Positions 1 to 11,624 of a stretch of 64,000 nucleotides of DNA are shown one piece after another (within the stretch, counting starts at the first letter, position 1; each line of letters starts with the position of its first letter). The stretch spans positions 136,287-200,286 of the forward strand of contig CAVPCY010000021.1 in the NCBI GenBank assembly GCA_963702525.1. Reading direction: 5' to 3'. The stretch comes from CAVPCY01 sp963702525. GTDB lineage: Bacteria > Actinomycetota > Coriobacteriia > Anaerosomatales > PHET01. The notes under the pieces were generated by a model that was given only the letters and a program-made list of their open reading frames with translations, was not told where the DNA came from and ran no database searches. The position numbers and the translations under genes are program-made.

Positions 1-3000
1 CGTCGCCACGCGGCCCGGGGCGAAGTCGCCCAGCGCAGTGGTCAGGTCGTTCCACTCGAGGATGCCGGAGCCCTGGGTGTCCGGTGCGACCGTCGCGCTG
101 CCGTTCACGTAGGCGACGTAGGCCGGATCGAACACCTCGGTCATCGGAAGAAGCGTGATGGTCGTGTCGCCGCTGTTGCGGATCACGAAGTCGAAGGTGA
201 CCTGCTCGCCCACTTGCACGTACGGGTCTTGGCCCGACGCGAGCAGCTTGGTCACGCTCGAGCCCGGCAGCGTCACGAGCAGCTCGGCGATATCGGTGAC
301 GGGTGACAGCGGCGAGCCGCCACCGTCCACGCCCTCGGAGACCGCGGAGTTGACCTTGGTCCCCAGCGCCGCGGTGTCAGACACCCGGGCTGCGAAGTCG
401 ATCGTGAGCGACTCGCCGGGCAGCAGGTAGGCGCTGCCGCCGAAGTCCCAGTGCAGGACCGGACCGGCGATCGTGGGATCGGCCGCAGACGAGCCGCCGC
501 CACTCCAGCTCGCCGAGGAGCTCCCGACGACGTAGGCGAGGTCGGGCGGCAGCGTGTCGGTGACGACCATCGAGTAGGCAGGCGCGTCCCCGCTATTGGT
601 CACCACGACGCGGTACGCGGCGTTCTGGCCGAACTGCAGCTCGGTGTCGCCCACGACCGACTTGTCGATCGAGAGCGCCGGCGCCTGGCTCGTGATCGTC
701 CAGGTGCTCGTCACCGGGCCGTATGCGTTCTCGTTGGGGTTCACGCCGGGCAGCGACGTGCACGACGCGCTCGCGGTGTTCTCGAGCGAGGTGGCCGCGG
801 GCGTGCCCCCGGCGAGTTCGGCGGTGTAGAAGACGTCGACGACGCTTCCCGCAGGCACCGGGACCAGCAGCGCGATCTCGGGCTGCAGGAACGCGGGCAC
901 CGTGGAGACATAGTCGACACCCGCAGCGAGCACGACACCGTCGAGCTCGACGCGATCGAGCGTCACAGGCCACAACGGGGCGGGCACGACGTCACCGTAT
1001 CACGAGCTCGTGCGCTGGGCCGGTGCCGGAGTTGCGGACAGACACGGTGTAGGCGGCTACGTCACCCGGACCCATCAGAGTCTGTCGGCGGTCTTGGTGA
1101 TCGCGAGCGCCGGCTCAACGACCGTGGCTATCGCGGTATCACTGTCGAGCGTGGCGGGGTCGCCGTGGACGTCGGTCGCCGAGGTGACCGACGCGGTGTC
1201 GACCGAGCCCGCGGCAGCGTTGCGGCCGCGCAGCGTGAGCGTGAGTGTCGCGGTCTGGCTGGGTGCGAGCGCCCCGAAGCTCGTGGCGATGTTGGTCCAC
1301 GTGACCGTTCCGGCAGGCGTGGTCGAATCGGCGCCCGGCGAGGCCGAGACGAACTCGAACACGCCGGCATCGAAGGTGTCGGTCAGCGCGATCGCGTTCA
1401 GCGTGGTGTCCCCGGAGTTGGTGACACCGATGTCGAAGGTCACCGTGTCGCCGGCCGAGACCGTCGCCGCCTGGCCGGTCGCCAGGCGCTTGTCCACGCT
1501 GACGGCCGGCGCGGTGATCCCCACAGGCGCGCTCGCGCTCGCGGAAGGCGTGGGGTCGTTGTACTGGTCGGTGGCCGACGACGATCCGGGCCCGGTTCGT
1601 GGTGGTGCTCGTCGCGGGGTGGCCCACGACGTCGAAGGTCACGGTGACCGTCGTCTGTGCGCCCGAGGCGAGCGTGCCCGCGCCGGTGATGTCGGCCCAC
1701 GACAGCGTGCCGGCGACAGGGACCGTTGGCGCCACCGGGGTCGCGGAGTCGAAGGCCAGGTACGCCGGGTCGAAATCGTCGAAGAGCGGAATCGTGTCAA
1801 GCGTGGTGGACCCGGTGTTGCGCACCACGATGTCGAAGGTGACCTGATCGCCCACCTGCACGAACGGGTCGCCTGAGATCAGCGTCTTGGTCACCGACAC
1901 CCTCGGGTCGGTCACGCGAACCTGCTGCGTGTCGCTCGACGGGGTGACCGGGATGGAGCCGGCATCCGTCAGCCCGGCTTGTGCGCTGTTGGTGCGCAGA
2001 CCCAGCGGCGAGGTGGTATCCACCGAGGCGAGGAACTCGAAGGTCGCGGTCTGTCCCGCGTCGAGCCCCAGCGCTCCGCCGAAGTCCCACACCAGCGTCG
2101 AGCCGTTGACGACAGGGTCGGTCGTGAACGCGCCGATGCCCGGCAGCGTCCCACTCGTCGACCCCGGCACGTAGGTGAGGCCTGCGGGCAACGTATCGGT
2201 CGCAACAACCGAGTAGCCGCGGGAATCGCCCGTGTTGGTGATCGCCAGACGGAAGCGGGCCTGCTGGCCCGCCTGGAGTTGCGCGTCGCCCACGAGCGAC
2301 TTGTCGAGCGAGACCCTCGGTGCGCGGGTCGTCATCGTGACCGAGTCCGAGATCGGGCCCGAGACGCGCTCCCCCGTCGCCGGGGCCGGCAGGGAGCGAT
2401 ACTCCGAGACACGCGCGCTGTTGGTGAGCACGGTGCCGCCGGGCACTCCCGCGGCGAGACGCGCGGTATAGACGATCGTCGCCGATGAGCCCGCGGGAAT
2501 CGGCACGAGCAGGTCAACGGTCGCCGGGTTCGCAACGCCGAAGCTCGCCGAGAACTCGGTGCCCTCGGCCAGCGCCACGCCGTCGATGGCGACGCTGGAG
2601 AGCGCCGGGCTGGTGCCGGCAGCGAACAGCTGCGCGGGGAGCGTGTCGGCGAATCGGGCATCGTACGCCGGCGACGTGCCATCGTTGACGATCGTGACCG
2701 TGTAGGTCGCAACGTCGGTCGCCGCGAGGGTTGCTCGGCTTGAGACCTTGTCGATGGTGAGGTGCGGCTCCTGGACCGTGACCGTCACGTCATCGGTGAC
2801 CGTGTGCGTCACTCCGCCCACGAGCCGGTCGTCCCAGGTGAGCTCGGCGGTGTTCAGGATGGTCGTCTGCCCGTCACCGTCCACGCCGGCAGGGAGCCCG
2901 TCGAGGGGGGCGCCTCCGGAGAACGTGTCGTCGACGCGCACGCGCAGCGTGAGCGTGAGCGTGGAGACCGGCGGGTTCGTCAACGTGCCCAGGCTCCAGA

Positions 3001-6000
3001 CGACCGGTGTCTGCCCGCCGGATTCGGGACCCACGAGAATCGCGCCGATGGGTGCGGAACCGATGGCCGACAGCACCGTCAGCCCGTCGGGCACGACATC
3101 TTCCAGCGAGACGTTGTACGCGGTGGTGGACGCCGGGACCGAGAAGGAGACCTCGTAGTCGAACTCCTCGCCGATGGTCCGGGTCACGTCGCCGCCGGCC
3201 ACGACCTTGAGAAGCCCGACATCGGCGATGCGGACGGTCGCGGTGTCGGTATCGGCGGTCCAGGCCGCCTCCGGCGCGGCGTCGTTGTAGACGCGCTCGC
3301 CCGCCACCGTGCCGGGCATGCTCGTCCAGTCGACGTCTGCCGTGTTGATCTGCGCCGAGCCCGACCCCGCGCCGGGGTCGACGATCGCCTTGTAGTCGAC
3401 TGTCAGCGTCTGGCCTGGCGCGAGCGTGAGCGCTTGGAAGTCGATCGTGGCACTGGCACCGCTCGTGAAGTCGGCTACGACACTGCCGGTCACGTTACCG
3501 AGCGCGCTGTGCACCACGCTCGTGAGCGACGCCGCCGACAGGTCCGGGGCGAAGGTGTCGTCCCAGGTGAGGTCGTAGGCGGTCGCCCAGCCGGTGTTGG
3601 TGATCACGGTCCGGTACGACACGATGTCGCCACCGACGTAGGGGCCGGTCGAAGCTTCCGTCTTGTCGAGAGTCAACCGCGGCTGGTCGACGTTGAGGGT
3701 GGCCGCCGAGCTCACGGACGTCGGTGTAGCACCCACGAGCCAGTGAAGCCGCCCGGTGTCCCCGATCGTGTCGGTCGCCGTGGGCGGGAACATCGCCCAG
3801 CCACCCGAGTCGGTGGTCCCGTCTACCTTCAGAGTGTAGAAGACATCGAACACGTAGGGCGCGTCGCCGGTCGTAGCCGCCGGACTCGAGTTGTCGATGG
3901 GGGCCACGAGGTCGAAGCGCAGCACGGCGCCGGGGTTGGGCGCGTCGTCGAAGGTGGCCGAGGAGATCGTCGCGGAGGTCTCGGGCGAACCCGAGACGAG
4001 CTGGGTGTAGGCCGAGCCGACCACGTACTGGCTGCCCTCTGCCGCGATGGTGTCGTTCAGGTACGAGCCCGGAAGGACCGTCTCGGCAGGCACGGTCACG
4101 CGCAGCCGGTAGACGACGTCGTCACCGATGCGCGCCGGATTGGGCCCCACGATCGACTTCGCGATCGTGGGCGAGGCCACCGTGATGGTGACCGTGTCGG
4201 TGTCGAGGACCCACCCGCTCTCCCACGCGGCGTCGTTGTAGCGGCGACTCCCTGCGGGAGTGCCGGGCAGGCTCGACCAGTCGACGTCGGAGTTGTTGGT
4301 CAGGCTCGAGCCGGCAGGCACGTTCGAGTCGACCACGCGCGGTGTAGCGGATCGTGATCGTCTGCCCGGGCGCGAGCGAGACGTTGTTGAAGTCGATCGA
4401 GAGGTTCGGAGCCGCCGAGAAGTCCGAAGTCACCGTCGAGACGATACTGCCCAGCGCGCTGTGAGTGATGCTCGTGAGCGACGGTGAGCCCAGATAGGCG
4501 GGCAGCACGTCGCTCCAGTCCAGATCGTACGCCGTCGACCAGCCGGTATTGGCGATGACCACCTGGTAGCCGACCGGGGAGTTGCCTGCGTACGGGCCGC
4601 TTGAGGTGGTGGTCTTGTCGAGCGTCAGGCGCGGCTGGTCGATGTCGGTGAAGACGCCAGCGGGGTTGTAGGTGGCCGTGCGGTCCCGGGGTCCCGCCGC
4701 AGTGGTGCTCCAGTTGGCGACCGCCGAGGTGTTGGTGATGCGGTCGGTGGCACCCGCCGGGAAGAACTCGATCGTGCCGTTCTCGCGCACGCCGGTGTAG
4801 AGCATCGACCACGTGAGGCGGAAGGTGTAGGGCGTCGCCCGGCCGGTGTTGTCGATAGGCGAAGCGAAGTCCCACGTGAGCGTCGTCGAGTTGTTGACGG
4901 CGGTGTTGCCGCGTACCGGGGTGGAGGTGGCCGAGAACGATGCGGGAGCGACCGGACGTGCCCGTCACGGTGGTCAGCGTCGCCGAGCCGGGCACGTAGT
5001 AGGCGCCGTCGCGATTGAACGTGTCCACGACGCGCGGCAGATAGGCGATCATTCCCGGAGGCACCGTGATCTCGACGCTCGCGGTGAGAGTGTCACCTAC
5101 GGTGTAGGGGCCGGCGGGCCAGCTCTTGGAGATCACCGCGGGAGCGAGCTGAACGGTCGCGTCGTCGGTATTCGGGTCGGCGACGTTGGCCGTTCCGGGC
5201 ACGTTACGGCCCGAGCCGTCCGGTTGCGTGTTGTAGCCGACCGTCGCGAGATCGGTGAGCGTCGCTCCCGCTCCCACTCCCGTGTTGACCACCGAGTCGT
5301 ACTCGATCACCAACTGAGCTCCCGAAGCGAGCGGCGTGTCGACCGTGGCGGTGTGCAGGTCGATCGTCCACACGCCGGTACCCGAGTTGTAACCGGTGGT
5401 GTAGTCGACGCCCGTCACAAGGGGCACCCCATCGAGCGCGATCGCGGTGATGGACGGCGTCGCGGCTCGCATGCCGGCCGGCAACGTGTCGGTGATCAAC
5501 ACGTTCTCGGCGCTCCCCGTTCCCACGTTGTCGATCGTGATGGAGTACCCCACGGTGGAACCAGGCACCAGCGGGCTGGGCTGGCTCTCGACGTCTTTGG
5601 TGAGGGTGAGATCGGGCTCGACGTAGTTGAGGTTGGCGAGGTCACGGTCTGAGTACTCGCTGCCGAACGTGTTGATGCCGGTGAGCTTCCAGTGGTTGCC
5701 GGTCTTGAGCCCGTCCTGAACCACGGGGACGTCGGCAACGGTCGCCGTGAACGTGGTCTCCCACCAGCCGTCGGAAGACACGTCGCCCAAGAACCACTCA
5801 AGTCCCTGTAGCGTGCCGATCGTCACGTTGCGAGGCGTGACGGGATTGATCGGGGGCGGCGAGCCGGTGGCGGGCACGCTGAACGTACCGTCGTAGCTGG
5901 GTACGGCGTCGCCGTTGTAGACCGTGCCGGGAGGCAGCCAGTCGGTGAGGGTGATGTAGCCGAGCGCGATATCGGTGCGAAGCGGCGTCGCGCCGTCGGC

Positions 6001-7565
6001 GGTGTTGAAGCGAACGCGGTAGAGCAGGTCGTCGCCTACTTGGGCGTCGATCGTGTCGGTCCAGACTCCGGCGACGGGATCCCACACCTGCTTGTTGATC
6101 GCGGGCAGTCCGGTCGACAGCCCCGCGCTCACCGCGGCAACGAGAACGTCCGCCTCGGAGCGCGGCGGTTTGACCTGGTCGTACCACACGGCCGACATCT
6201 CGGCACGGTTGGTCATCGAGTCTCCGGCGCGAACCGGCTGTCCCGCGATTCCCGGTCCCTCCCACGTCGTGTCAACCGTCGCCTGGAAGGTCACGGTGCC
6301 CGAGTCGGTCGTGCCCAGAGCCGGCAAGCCACTCCACACGATCAGCGTGGTCCCGTCGGCGTTGGGTGTCACGCTCGTGGGCGCCGGAACGGCCGAGCCG
6401 TTCACGTAGGTCATGCCGTCGGGCAGCGTGTCACGCAGCTCCAGCGTGTCGGCGGTGTAGTACTGCGAGGTGTAGTAGTCGAGCGAGTAGTCCACGACGG
6501 TGCCGTGACCGCCGGTCGTTGGCGCGCCCGACTTCTCGACGGTGACGTAGGCGCCGGTGACGCTCGCCGACTCGAAGTCCGTGGGTGTGATCGTGGCAGG
6601 CAGGGAGCCTCGGTACTGGCTGGAGAGTCCCGCGTCGTTGGTGAAGACCGTCTTGTGCGGGACGATCGCGGCGGTCGCCGGGGCCGATCCGAGAAGTCGT
6701 CGTGCGGACGGTTCGTACCGCCGTTGTCGGTGCCGAAGTAGTCGTAGCGCACACCGGCGGCGTAGGTTATCTGGGTGCTCGCGCCGGGTGCCATGTCCCC
6801 CAGCGACCACTTGAGCTGCGTGACGCCGGTCGCCGAGTCACGCTGCGGATAGCCGGCGTCGAGCGCCGGCCCACTTGTGACACCGAGGAACTCGAGCCCG
6901 TCCGGAATCGTGTCGGTCACAACCACCGAGCGAGACGCGTTGGTGTAGTTGTTCTGCACCTCGAGCGTGTAGCTGTGGTCGCGCGTCTCGGTGCCTGTCG
7001 CCTGGTGGATGCCGGTGGTCTGGTTCGCCGTCTTGCGCACGAGGTCGATGGGGATGACGGGAGCATCGTCGGAGTCCGAGCCGGTGAACCATGCCCCGCT
7101 GTTGTCGGGTATCTCGTTCAGGCGTCCGTTTGCAAGGAGCGTGAGGAGCTCGCCGACCTCCCACGATGGGTCGCCCGCGATGTCCACTTCGAGTGTGATG
7201 GTGTGCGATTCGCCTGGTGCCAGATCGACGAGGTCGAAGAAGGTGACGGTCGTGTCTCCGGTTGCCGCGTTCAACGAGGAGCTCGTTGGCGGCACGCTCG
7301 AGTCCGTGATCGTGACCCGCCCGTTCGGGTCGACCATCCCAGAGCCGATCAACGCGTCGAAGGACAGGTTGTAGCCCTTGGTCGTACCCGTGTTGGTGGC
7401 GGTGATCCGTATGGTCGATCTGCCGCCGAGTAACGGAGACCCCACGCTCGTTGAGACCGAGAGGGCCGGCGCGGCGGCCGAGGGGCTCGGTTGAGCGGCC
7501 TCGAAGCCCACCAAGCCGGTAAGTAGGGCTATCACGAGCCAAACACGCAAAGCGCGCGAGAGCAT
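1..7565 (-). CDS. Giant secreted DUF11-repeat surface protein (3' end outside window, frameshifted)
   Basis: The N-terminus has a signal peptide (hydrophobic run WLVIALLTGLVGF, then an Ala-rich cleavage region). It is followed by more than ten 100-170-residue Ig-like modules of the DUF11/isopeptide-fimbrial type. Each module shows phrases such as ITNTGD, VTDTLP.GL.YV.GS, W.FG..L..G and TLTF.A.VD. Module boundaries carry the S.DK or ITK motif. No catalytic residues are visible, so a wall or S-layer-like adhesive role is inferred. The reading frame changes near 6,690, 4,955, 4,335, 1,590, 1,075 and 990, yet the modules continue across every shift, so one gene of more than 2,500 codons is likely. 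The start at 7,565 has GGAG six bases upstream; an in-frame ATG at 7,601 is the alternative. The C-terminal anchor lies outside the window. Confidence 0.85.
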
Positions 7566-7818
7566 ACTGCGCTCCACGACCAGACCCGTCACAGCTCGCA
7601 TTCGCTCCCCCGTCGGTGTTGGTCCCGCCGCGCACCACCGCGGCCACTATTCGCCATGTTCACAGTACCATTCTCGACCCCACCGAATCCCGTCTTTGGA
7701 ACGGTAGCGCCCCCTCACATGCGGGTACGTTCTGTGAGCGGAGTAGTCGGCCCGGTGGCGCCACGCGGCGACGCGAGCCAACCGCGAACGTGCGGACGTT
7801 GTGTAAGGGGGCGTTGCC

Positions 7819-8820
7819 ATGCTCAGATTCCGTAAGCCATTTGCGCTCGTTCTGACGGTCATCCTCGTGATGACCCTCGTGGCCCCGACGGCACTGGCCG
7901 CCAAGCCGCATTCGCACCACCGGATGGGCGCACTCGCCTATTCGTATGTCGAGGCTTTGACGCGGGTGGTCAATCCCGACGGCTCGGAGACTCTCATCAG
8001 GCGCATCGCCGGCACGCCCGCCGAACTGGCGGCGGCCAACCGGATCAAGTGCTGGTTCGCTCAGTCCGGCCTGAAGACGCAGTTCCAGCCGTTCACATAC
8101 GTCCGACGAGAGGTCACCTACAACAGTCAGAATGTGGTGGGGCTCCTGCGCGCCTCCAAGAAGCACAGAAGGGGACCCGCGCCGCTCGTGATCGTCGGAG
8201 CCCACTACGACTGCGTGAGTGCCGGAGCTGGCGCCGACGACAATGCGTCCGGCGTTGGCGTGATGCTCGAGGTCGCGAAGCGCATCGCGAAGTACCGGCC
8301 CGAGTACGACATCGCCTTCGTCGCCTTCGGTGCCGAGGAGGTCGGGCTCAAGGGCTCGGAGTACTACGTGAGCCAGATGTCAGAAGCCGACAAGGCCCGT
8401 ACGATCGCGATGATCAACTTCGACTCGCTCATCGTGGGCGACAAGCTCTACATCCACGCCGGCGCCAACGGCAAGACGTGGCCTCGCGACAAGATGCTGC
8501 GCTTGATCAAGCAGCATCGCCTGCCAATCGAGATGCAGCCGGGCCTCAACCCCGACTACCCGGCAGGCTTCACGCCCGACGGGTTCTCGGACTACACCGC
8601 CTTCAACCAGGCGGGGATTCCCGTCGTCGCCTTCGAGTCGACGAACTGGGAGATCGGCGACTTGGACGGCTACGAGCAGACCGAGGAGTACGGGTCGTTC
8701 TGGCACACGCCCAACGACACGCTGTCCATCATCGAGTCGTACTTCCCGATGAGGCCGATGGTCCGGCTCGAGGCCTACACGGACCTGGTGTTCGAGTTCC
8801 TGAAGCACCTCAAGCCGTAA
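7819..8820 (+). CDS. Secreted M28-family zinc aminopeptidase
   Basis: This is a 333-residue exported metallopeptidase with a signal peptide (LVLTVILVMTLVAPTALA, residues about 10-28). The M28 zinc site is complete: H129 in VGAHYD, the bridging Asp in ADDNASG (D140/D141), the catalytic/ligand pair E163-E164 in GAEEVGLKGS, D192 in NFDS and H286 in WHTPND. The family removes N-terminal amino acids from peptides outside the cell. An AAGGGGG-like ribosome binding site precedes the ATG. The gene is divergent from the DUF11 giant across about 250 bp that must hold both promoters. It has no frameshift, unlike most long genes here. Confidence 0.93.
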   Translation: MLRFRKPFALVLTVILVMTLVAPTALAAKPHSHHRMGALAYSYVEALTRVVNPDGSETLIRRIAGTPAELAAANRIKCWFAQSGLKTQFQPFTYVRREVTYNSQNVVGLLRASKKHRRGPAPLVIVGAHYDCVSAGAGADDNASGVGVMLEVAKRIAKYRPEYDIAFVAFGAEEVGLKGSEYYVSQMSEADKARTIAMINFDSLIVGDKLYIHAGANGKTWPRDKMLRLIKQHRLPIEMQPGLNPDYPAGFTPDGFSDYTAFNQAGIPVVAFESTNWEIGDLDGYEQTEEYGSFWHTPNDTLSIIESYFPMRPMVRLEAYTDLVFEFLKHLKP

Positions 8821-8872
8821 GGCCGGACCCTCGGCACGACCGGCGTGCGCCGAGGGGCGCGTGAATGCCAAC

Positions 8873-8902
8873 GAGGCCCGTCTCCAACTGGGGGCGGGCC
8901 TT
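8873..8902. terminator. Intrinsic-type terminator between convergent genes
   Basis: An inverted repeat (AGGCCCG ... CGGGCCT) ends in a short T/C tail, in the 119-bp space between the M28 peptidase stop and the convergent membrane-protein stop. A second hairpin lies just before it at 8,828-8,856 (CCCTCGGC/GCCGAGGG). Together they could stop transcription from both sides. Confidence 0.55.
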
Positions 8903-8939
8903 CGTCACGCGCGGAGCCGCCCGCGTGCCCGATCCCGGC

Positions 8940-9398
8940 CTATGCCGTCGGCACCACCGGAGTCTGGGTGTCACCAGAGCGCCTGAACAGGTCGCGCACC
9001 AGCAGTACCCCACTCACGCCCAACTCGATGATCGCGAGTGCGTAGACCCCGATCGCCGCTGTGACGACGAACCCAGCCCAGCCGGTCGGCTCGATCGCAC
9101 CGGACGCCAGTCCGGTTGTCTGAGCGAGCAGCTGACCGCCCACGAGCAGGCCCGCCGCAACGCCGATGCCCCAGCCGACAAGACCGCGTCGCGAGTGCGC
9201 ACGAATCGCGGCCCACAGCAGGAACGCACCGCCGAGGAACACCACCGGGGACAACTCGGCCGGAATCAGCCAGTCGAACAGAAAGACACCCGACCTGATC
9301 GACCCGAAGAGCGACAGCCCGAACGTCGCGACGATGGGGAACCACAGCAGGACCGTTCCAGCGACGGCCAATGCCTTCGTGAGAGCATCCTTCTTCAT
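8940..9398 (-). CDS. Small multi-pass membrane protein, function unknown
   Basis: The 152-residue protein has about four hydrophobic segments (around residues 10-30, 40-62, 70-95 and 105-130), a basic N-terminus and a charged C-terminal tail. I do not recognise a family. The ATG at 9,398 is chosen because AGGGGGTGAG lies just upstream; the reading frame stays open for another 100 codons, but that part has no protein-like composition. It is divergent from the GAF/SpoIIE-like gene and convergent with the M28 peptidase. Confidence 0.7.
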   Translation of the reverse strand: MKKDALTKALAVAGTVLLWFPIVATFGLSLFGSIRSGVFLFDWLIPAELSPVVFLGGAFLLWAAIRAHSRRGLVGWGIGVAAGLLVGGQLLAQTTGLASGAIEPTGWAGFVVTAAIGVYALAIIELGVSGVLLVRDLFRRSGDTQTPVVPTA

Positions 9399-9542
9399 GA
9401 CTCTCACCCCCTCTTCACTTTGTATGTTCCCGCCCCTCACTATGGTGTTCCTGTGCGGGCGGAGACGTTGCCGCCCCGTTGGCACCGTGCGCGCTTCAGC
9501 ACTCCGCGGCAACTTCGAAGCGAACGGGAATATCCACACGTC

Positions 9543-10824
9543 ATGGAAGCGGCTCCTCGAGGATCCAGACTCAACCTCGCCGTGCTGGTGGAGATCGCCC
9601 GCACGGTTGAGCGACGCGATGCGCTCGCCCAGGCGGTCTGCGCCCATGCGGTCGCCGGCCTCGGCTTGGCGGGAGCGAGTATCAGCGTCGTGCACCACGA
9701 GGCTGACGGCGCGCGCCTGGACTCGATCGCCGCCGTCGGGCAGCTCTCCTCGTTCATGGCCGACCTCTCGACTCCGCTCGACAAGTCAACCGACGCAACT
9801 CGGACCGCCCTGGGCGGCGATCCGATCTTCGTGGGCAACCCCCACGGCGTTGAGAACGGTGAAGGGAAGACCAACGGCGTCGGCCGGTGGCGAAACGGCT
9901 TCGGGGCGCACGCCTATGCGGTTCTCGGCCTGACGGTGCTCGAGGGGACCCTCGGGGTGCTGATCCTCGAGTGGCCCGAGCCCCACCCGTTCGAGGAGGA
10001 GGACCGGCGAAACCTCCAGCTGTTCGCCGATGTCGTGGCGATCGTGCTGCGAGCAGCGCCTACAGGCGTCCGAGCCGATGTCGCCGCCACGGGTCCCAAA
10101 CCAGCATGCGACGATGCCGAACTCGCGGCGTTTCAGATGAACGCTCGCGGCCTGGTGGTTCCCGACGCGGTCGCCTTGTCGTGGAGTGAGCCAGCGGTCG
10201 CTCGAGCGTGGACCGCCGTGACGCCGGCACAGCCCGAAGCCGGGTCGGTCGCGTTCGCCGAGGTGGCGGGGGTGGCCGACGGCGGGCTGCTCTTCGCCGT
10301 CGGAGCCGTGTCGGCAGGGCCCAAAGGCGGTGCTGCCGAAGCGGTGGCGGCCGGTCACGGCGTGATACGCGCTGCGGCTGCACACGGCAGCTCCCCCGGC
10401 GAGGTCCTCGGGATGCTCGGCGGCTCGATGCGCTCTCAGGCGAGTGCCGCGTGGGCGTCGGGCGTGGTGACCGTGCTCTCGCCGGCGACCGGCGCGCTCG
10501 AGATCGCCGAGGCGGGGGCGGCCGCACTGCTGATTCTCGGCCGAGACGAACGCTTCGACCTCGTGCTCTCGGACGCACCCCCCGTGGGTGCCGGTAAGGG
10601 GGCGCTCCCCTCGCGGCTCCAGTTGCTGCTACCCGGAGACCGCGTCGCGTTGCTCAGCGGAGGACGGATCTCGGCGCTTGCCGACCAGGCGTGCGTCGCC
10701 AAGGCGCAGCACATCTTGGAGACGCTGCCCGATCGGGGCGGCTCCGAGACAGCGCGCTCTCTGCTCTCGCTGGTCTGCGGCGAGGGCCTCGCGGCCGCGC
10801 TCGTCCGTGCTCGAGCTGGCCTAG
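9543..10824 (+). CDS. GAF domain plus degenerate SpoIIE/PP2C-like domain protein
   Basis: Residues about 10-165 form a GAF sensor domain (FEEEDRRNLQLFADVVAIV at its end). About 200 residues of SpoIIE/RsbU-type phosphatase fold follow. The usual metal-binding aspartates seem to be missing: GDVSGxG reads as GAVSAGP and the TDG segment reads as LLSGGRISAL. This may therefore be a binding-only pseudophosphatase, perhaps an anti-sigma partner scaffold (inference). The last codons need a frameshift near 10,800 to reach the stop at 10,822-10,824. That stop overlaps the stop of the convergent small gene. The ATG start has only a weak ribosome binding site; upstream in-frame sequence is antisense to the neighbouring gene and was not included. 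Confidence 0.7.
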
Positions 10825-11102
10825 CAGGGAGCGGTGGCGCGTTCGAGCTTCTCGGCGACGCTGTCGAGAATCTCGTCGGTCGAACGCCCTCGGAGCTGCC
10901 ACGCCGACAGTCCGATGGACAGGCCGAGGTCGACTCGTTTGACCCACACGGTATGCCGAGCATCGCAGACGACCTCGTAGGTGGGCGGCGTGAAACGCGC
11001 CTCGCAGGCTTTGAGCAGTCCGCTTCCACCGTCGTCGACGTAGGTGACGGCGGGCTCGCTGGATGGAACCCGAGAGTGGAAACGTTTCGTCGATACCCAC
11101 AT
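10821..11102 (-). CDS. Small conserved-looking protein (93 residues), function unknown
   Basis: This short soluble protein has alternating beta-like segments (SSEPAVTYVDDGGSG, PPTYEVVCDARHTVWVKRV) and a helical tail (STDEILDSVAEKLERA). The start MWVST has GAGAGG eight bases upstream. Its stop overlaps the stop of the convergent GAF/SpoIIE-like gene by two to three bases. I do not recognise the family. Composition and a good ribosome binding site make it more likely than the opposite-strand reading. Confidence 0.6.
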   Translation of the reverse strand: MWVSTKRFHSRVPSSEPAVTYVDDGGSGLLKACEARFTPPTYEVVCDARHTVWVKRVDLGLSIGLSAWQLRGRSTDEILDSVAEKLERATAPC

Positions 11103-11624
11103 GAGGGCGCCTCTCATTCCTGGTCGCGCAGCAGCGCGGCGACTGCCGCCAACTGGGCGGCACATCTTAGAGATACCCGCGGTACCAACTCCGAGTCGTC
11201 ACATGCGAGGCGATCGCACAGATGCTAGGGGCATCCCGTGGGGATTCCTGGGTTGCGGCTGAGGAGTTCAATCGGGCAGCAGCCTCATCCTGTGCGTCGA
11301 GCGATCGCAGACGCGGGCTGTCGCCGGTGGCGCGGAGTGTCCCAGCCGAGTAGGGACAGCGCGACCCCGAAGTCGGGGTCACCCGAGTGTAGCACGCTGG
11401 TCGCCTTCGCCAGATTCTGGAGGCGTTCCAAACGGTGGTCGGTTTGGGTTGCCAAGCGAACGGCACCTCGTGGGCATTCGAGGGTATGAGTACCCTCGGA
11501 TGCCCACGACTTCGCACTAGCGCCCACTCGCGCTGTTCGCAGCGGTTGCGGGTTGCGGGTAGGCTCTCCTGGATGCAGGATTGACATACGCGCGTCGAAT
11601 GGGCTGTTCTGGAGGCCAAGAGTA
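11103..11624. other. Long non-coding stretch with several inverted repeats
   Basis: No convincing gene is visible here. The region holds three inverted repeats: TGTCCC/GGGACA at 11,338-11,358, GACCCCGA/TCGGGGTC at 11,363-11,380 and the long one at 11,468-11,509 listed separately. It lies between two genes transcribed away from it, so it must also hold their promoters. A TTGACA hexamer is at 11,581-11,586, but I see no good -10 box at the right distance. Confidence 0.5.
11468..11509. repeat. Near-perfect 19-bp-arm palindrome
   Basis: The left arm TCGTGGGCATTCGAGGGTA pairs with its right arm around a TGAG loop, with one mismatch. It lacks a T-tract, so it does not look like a standard terminator. 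It could be a REP-type element, a protein-binding site or a structured leader for the coiled-coil gene downstream. Confidence 0.8.

Noticed and set aside
451..4357. Long plus-strand readings (such as 451-1,647 and 2,762-4,357) opposite the DUF11 gene
   Set aside because: Arg/Gly-rich antisense shadows of repetitive high-G+C coding sequence, with no domain or ribosome binding site.
8865..9542. Upstream extension of the GAF/SpoIIE-like gene
   Set aside because: It is antisense to the small membrane-protein gene and lacks protein-like composition.
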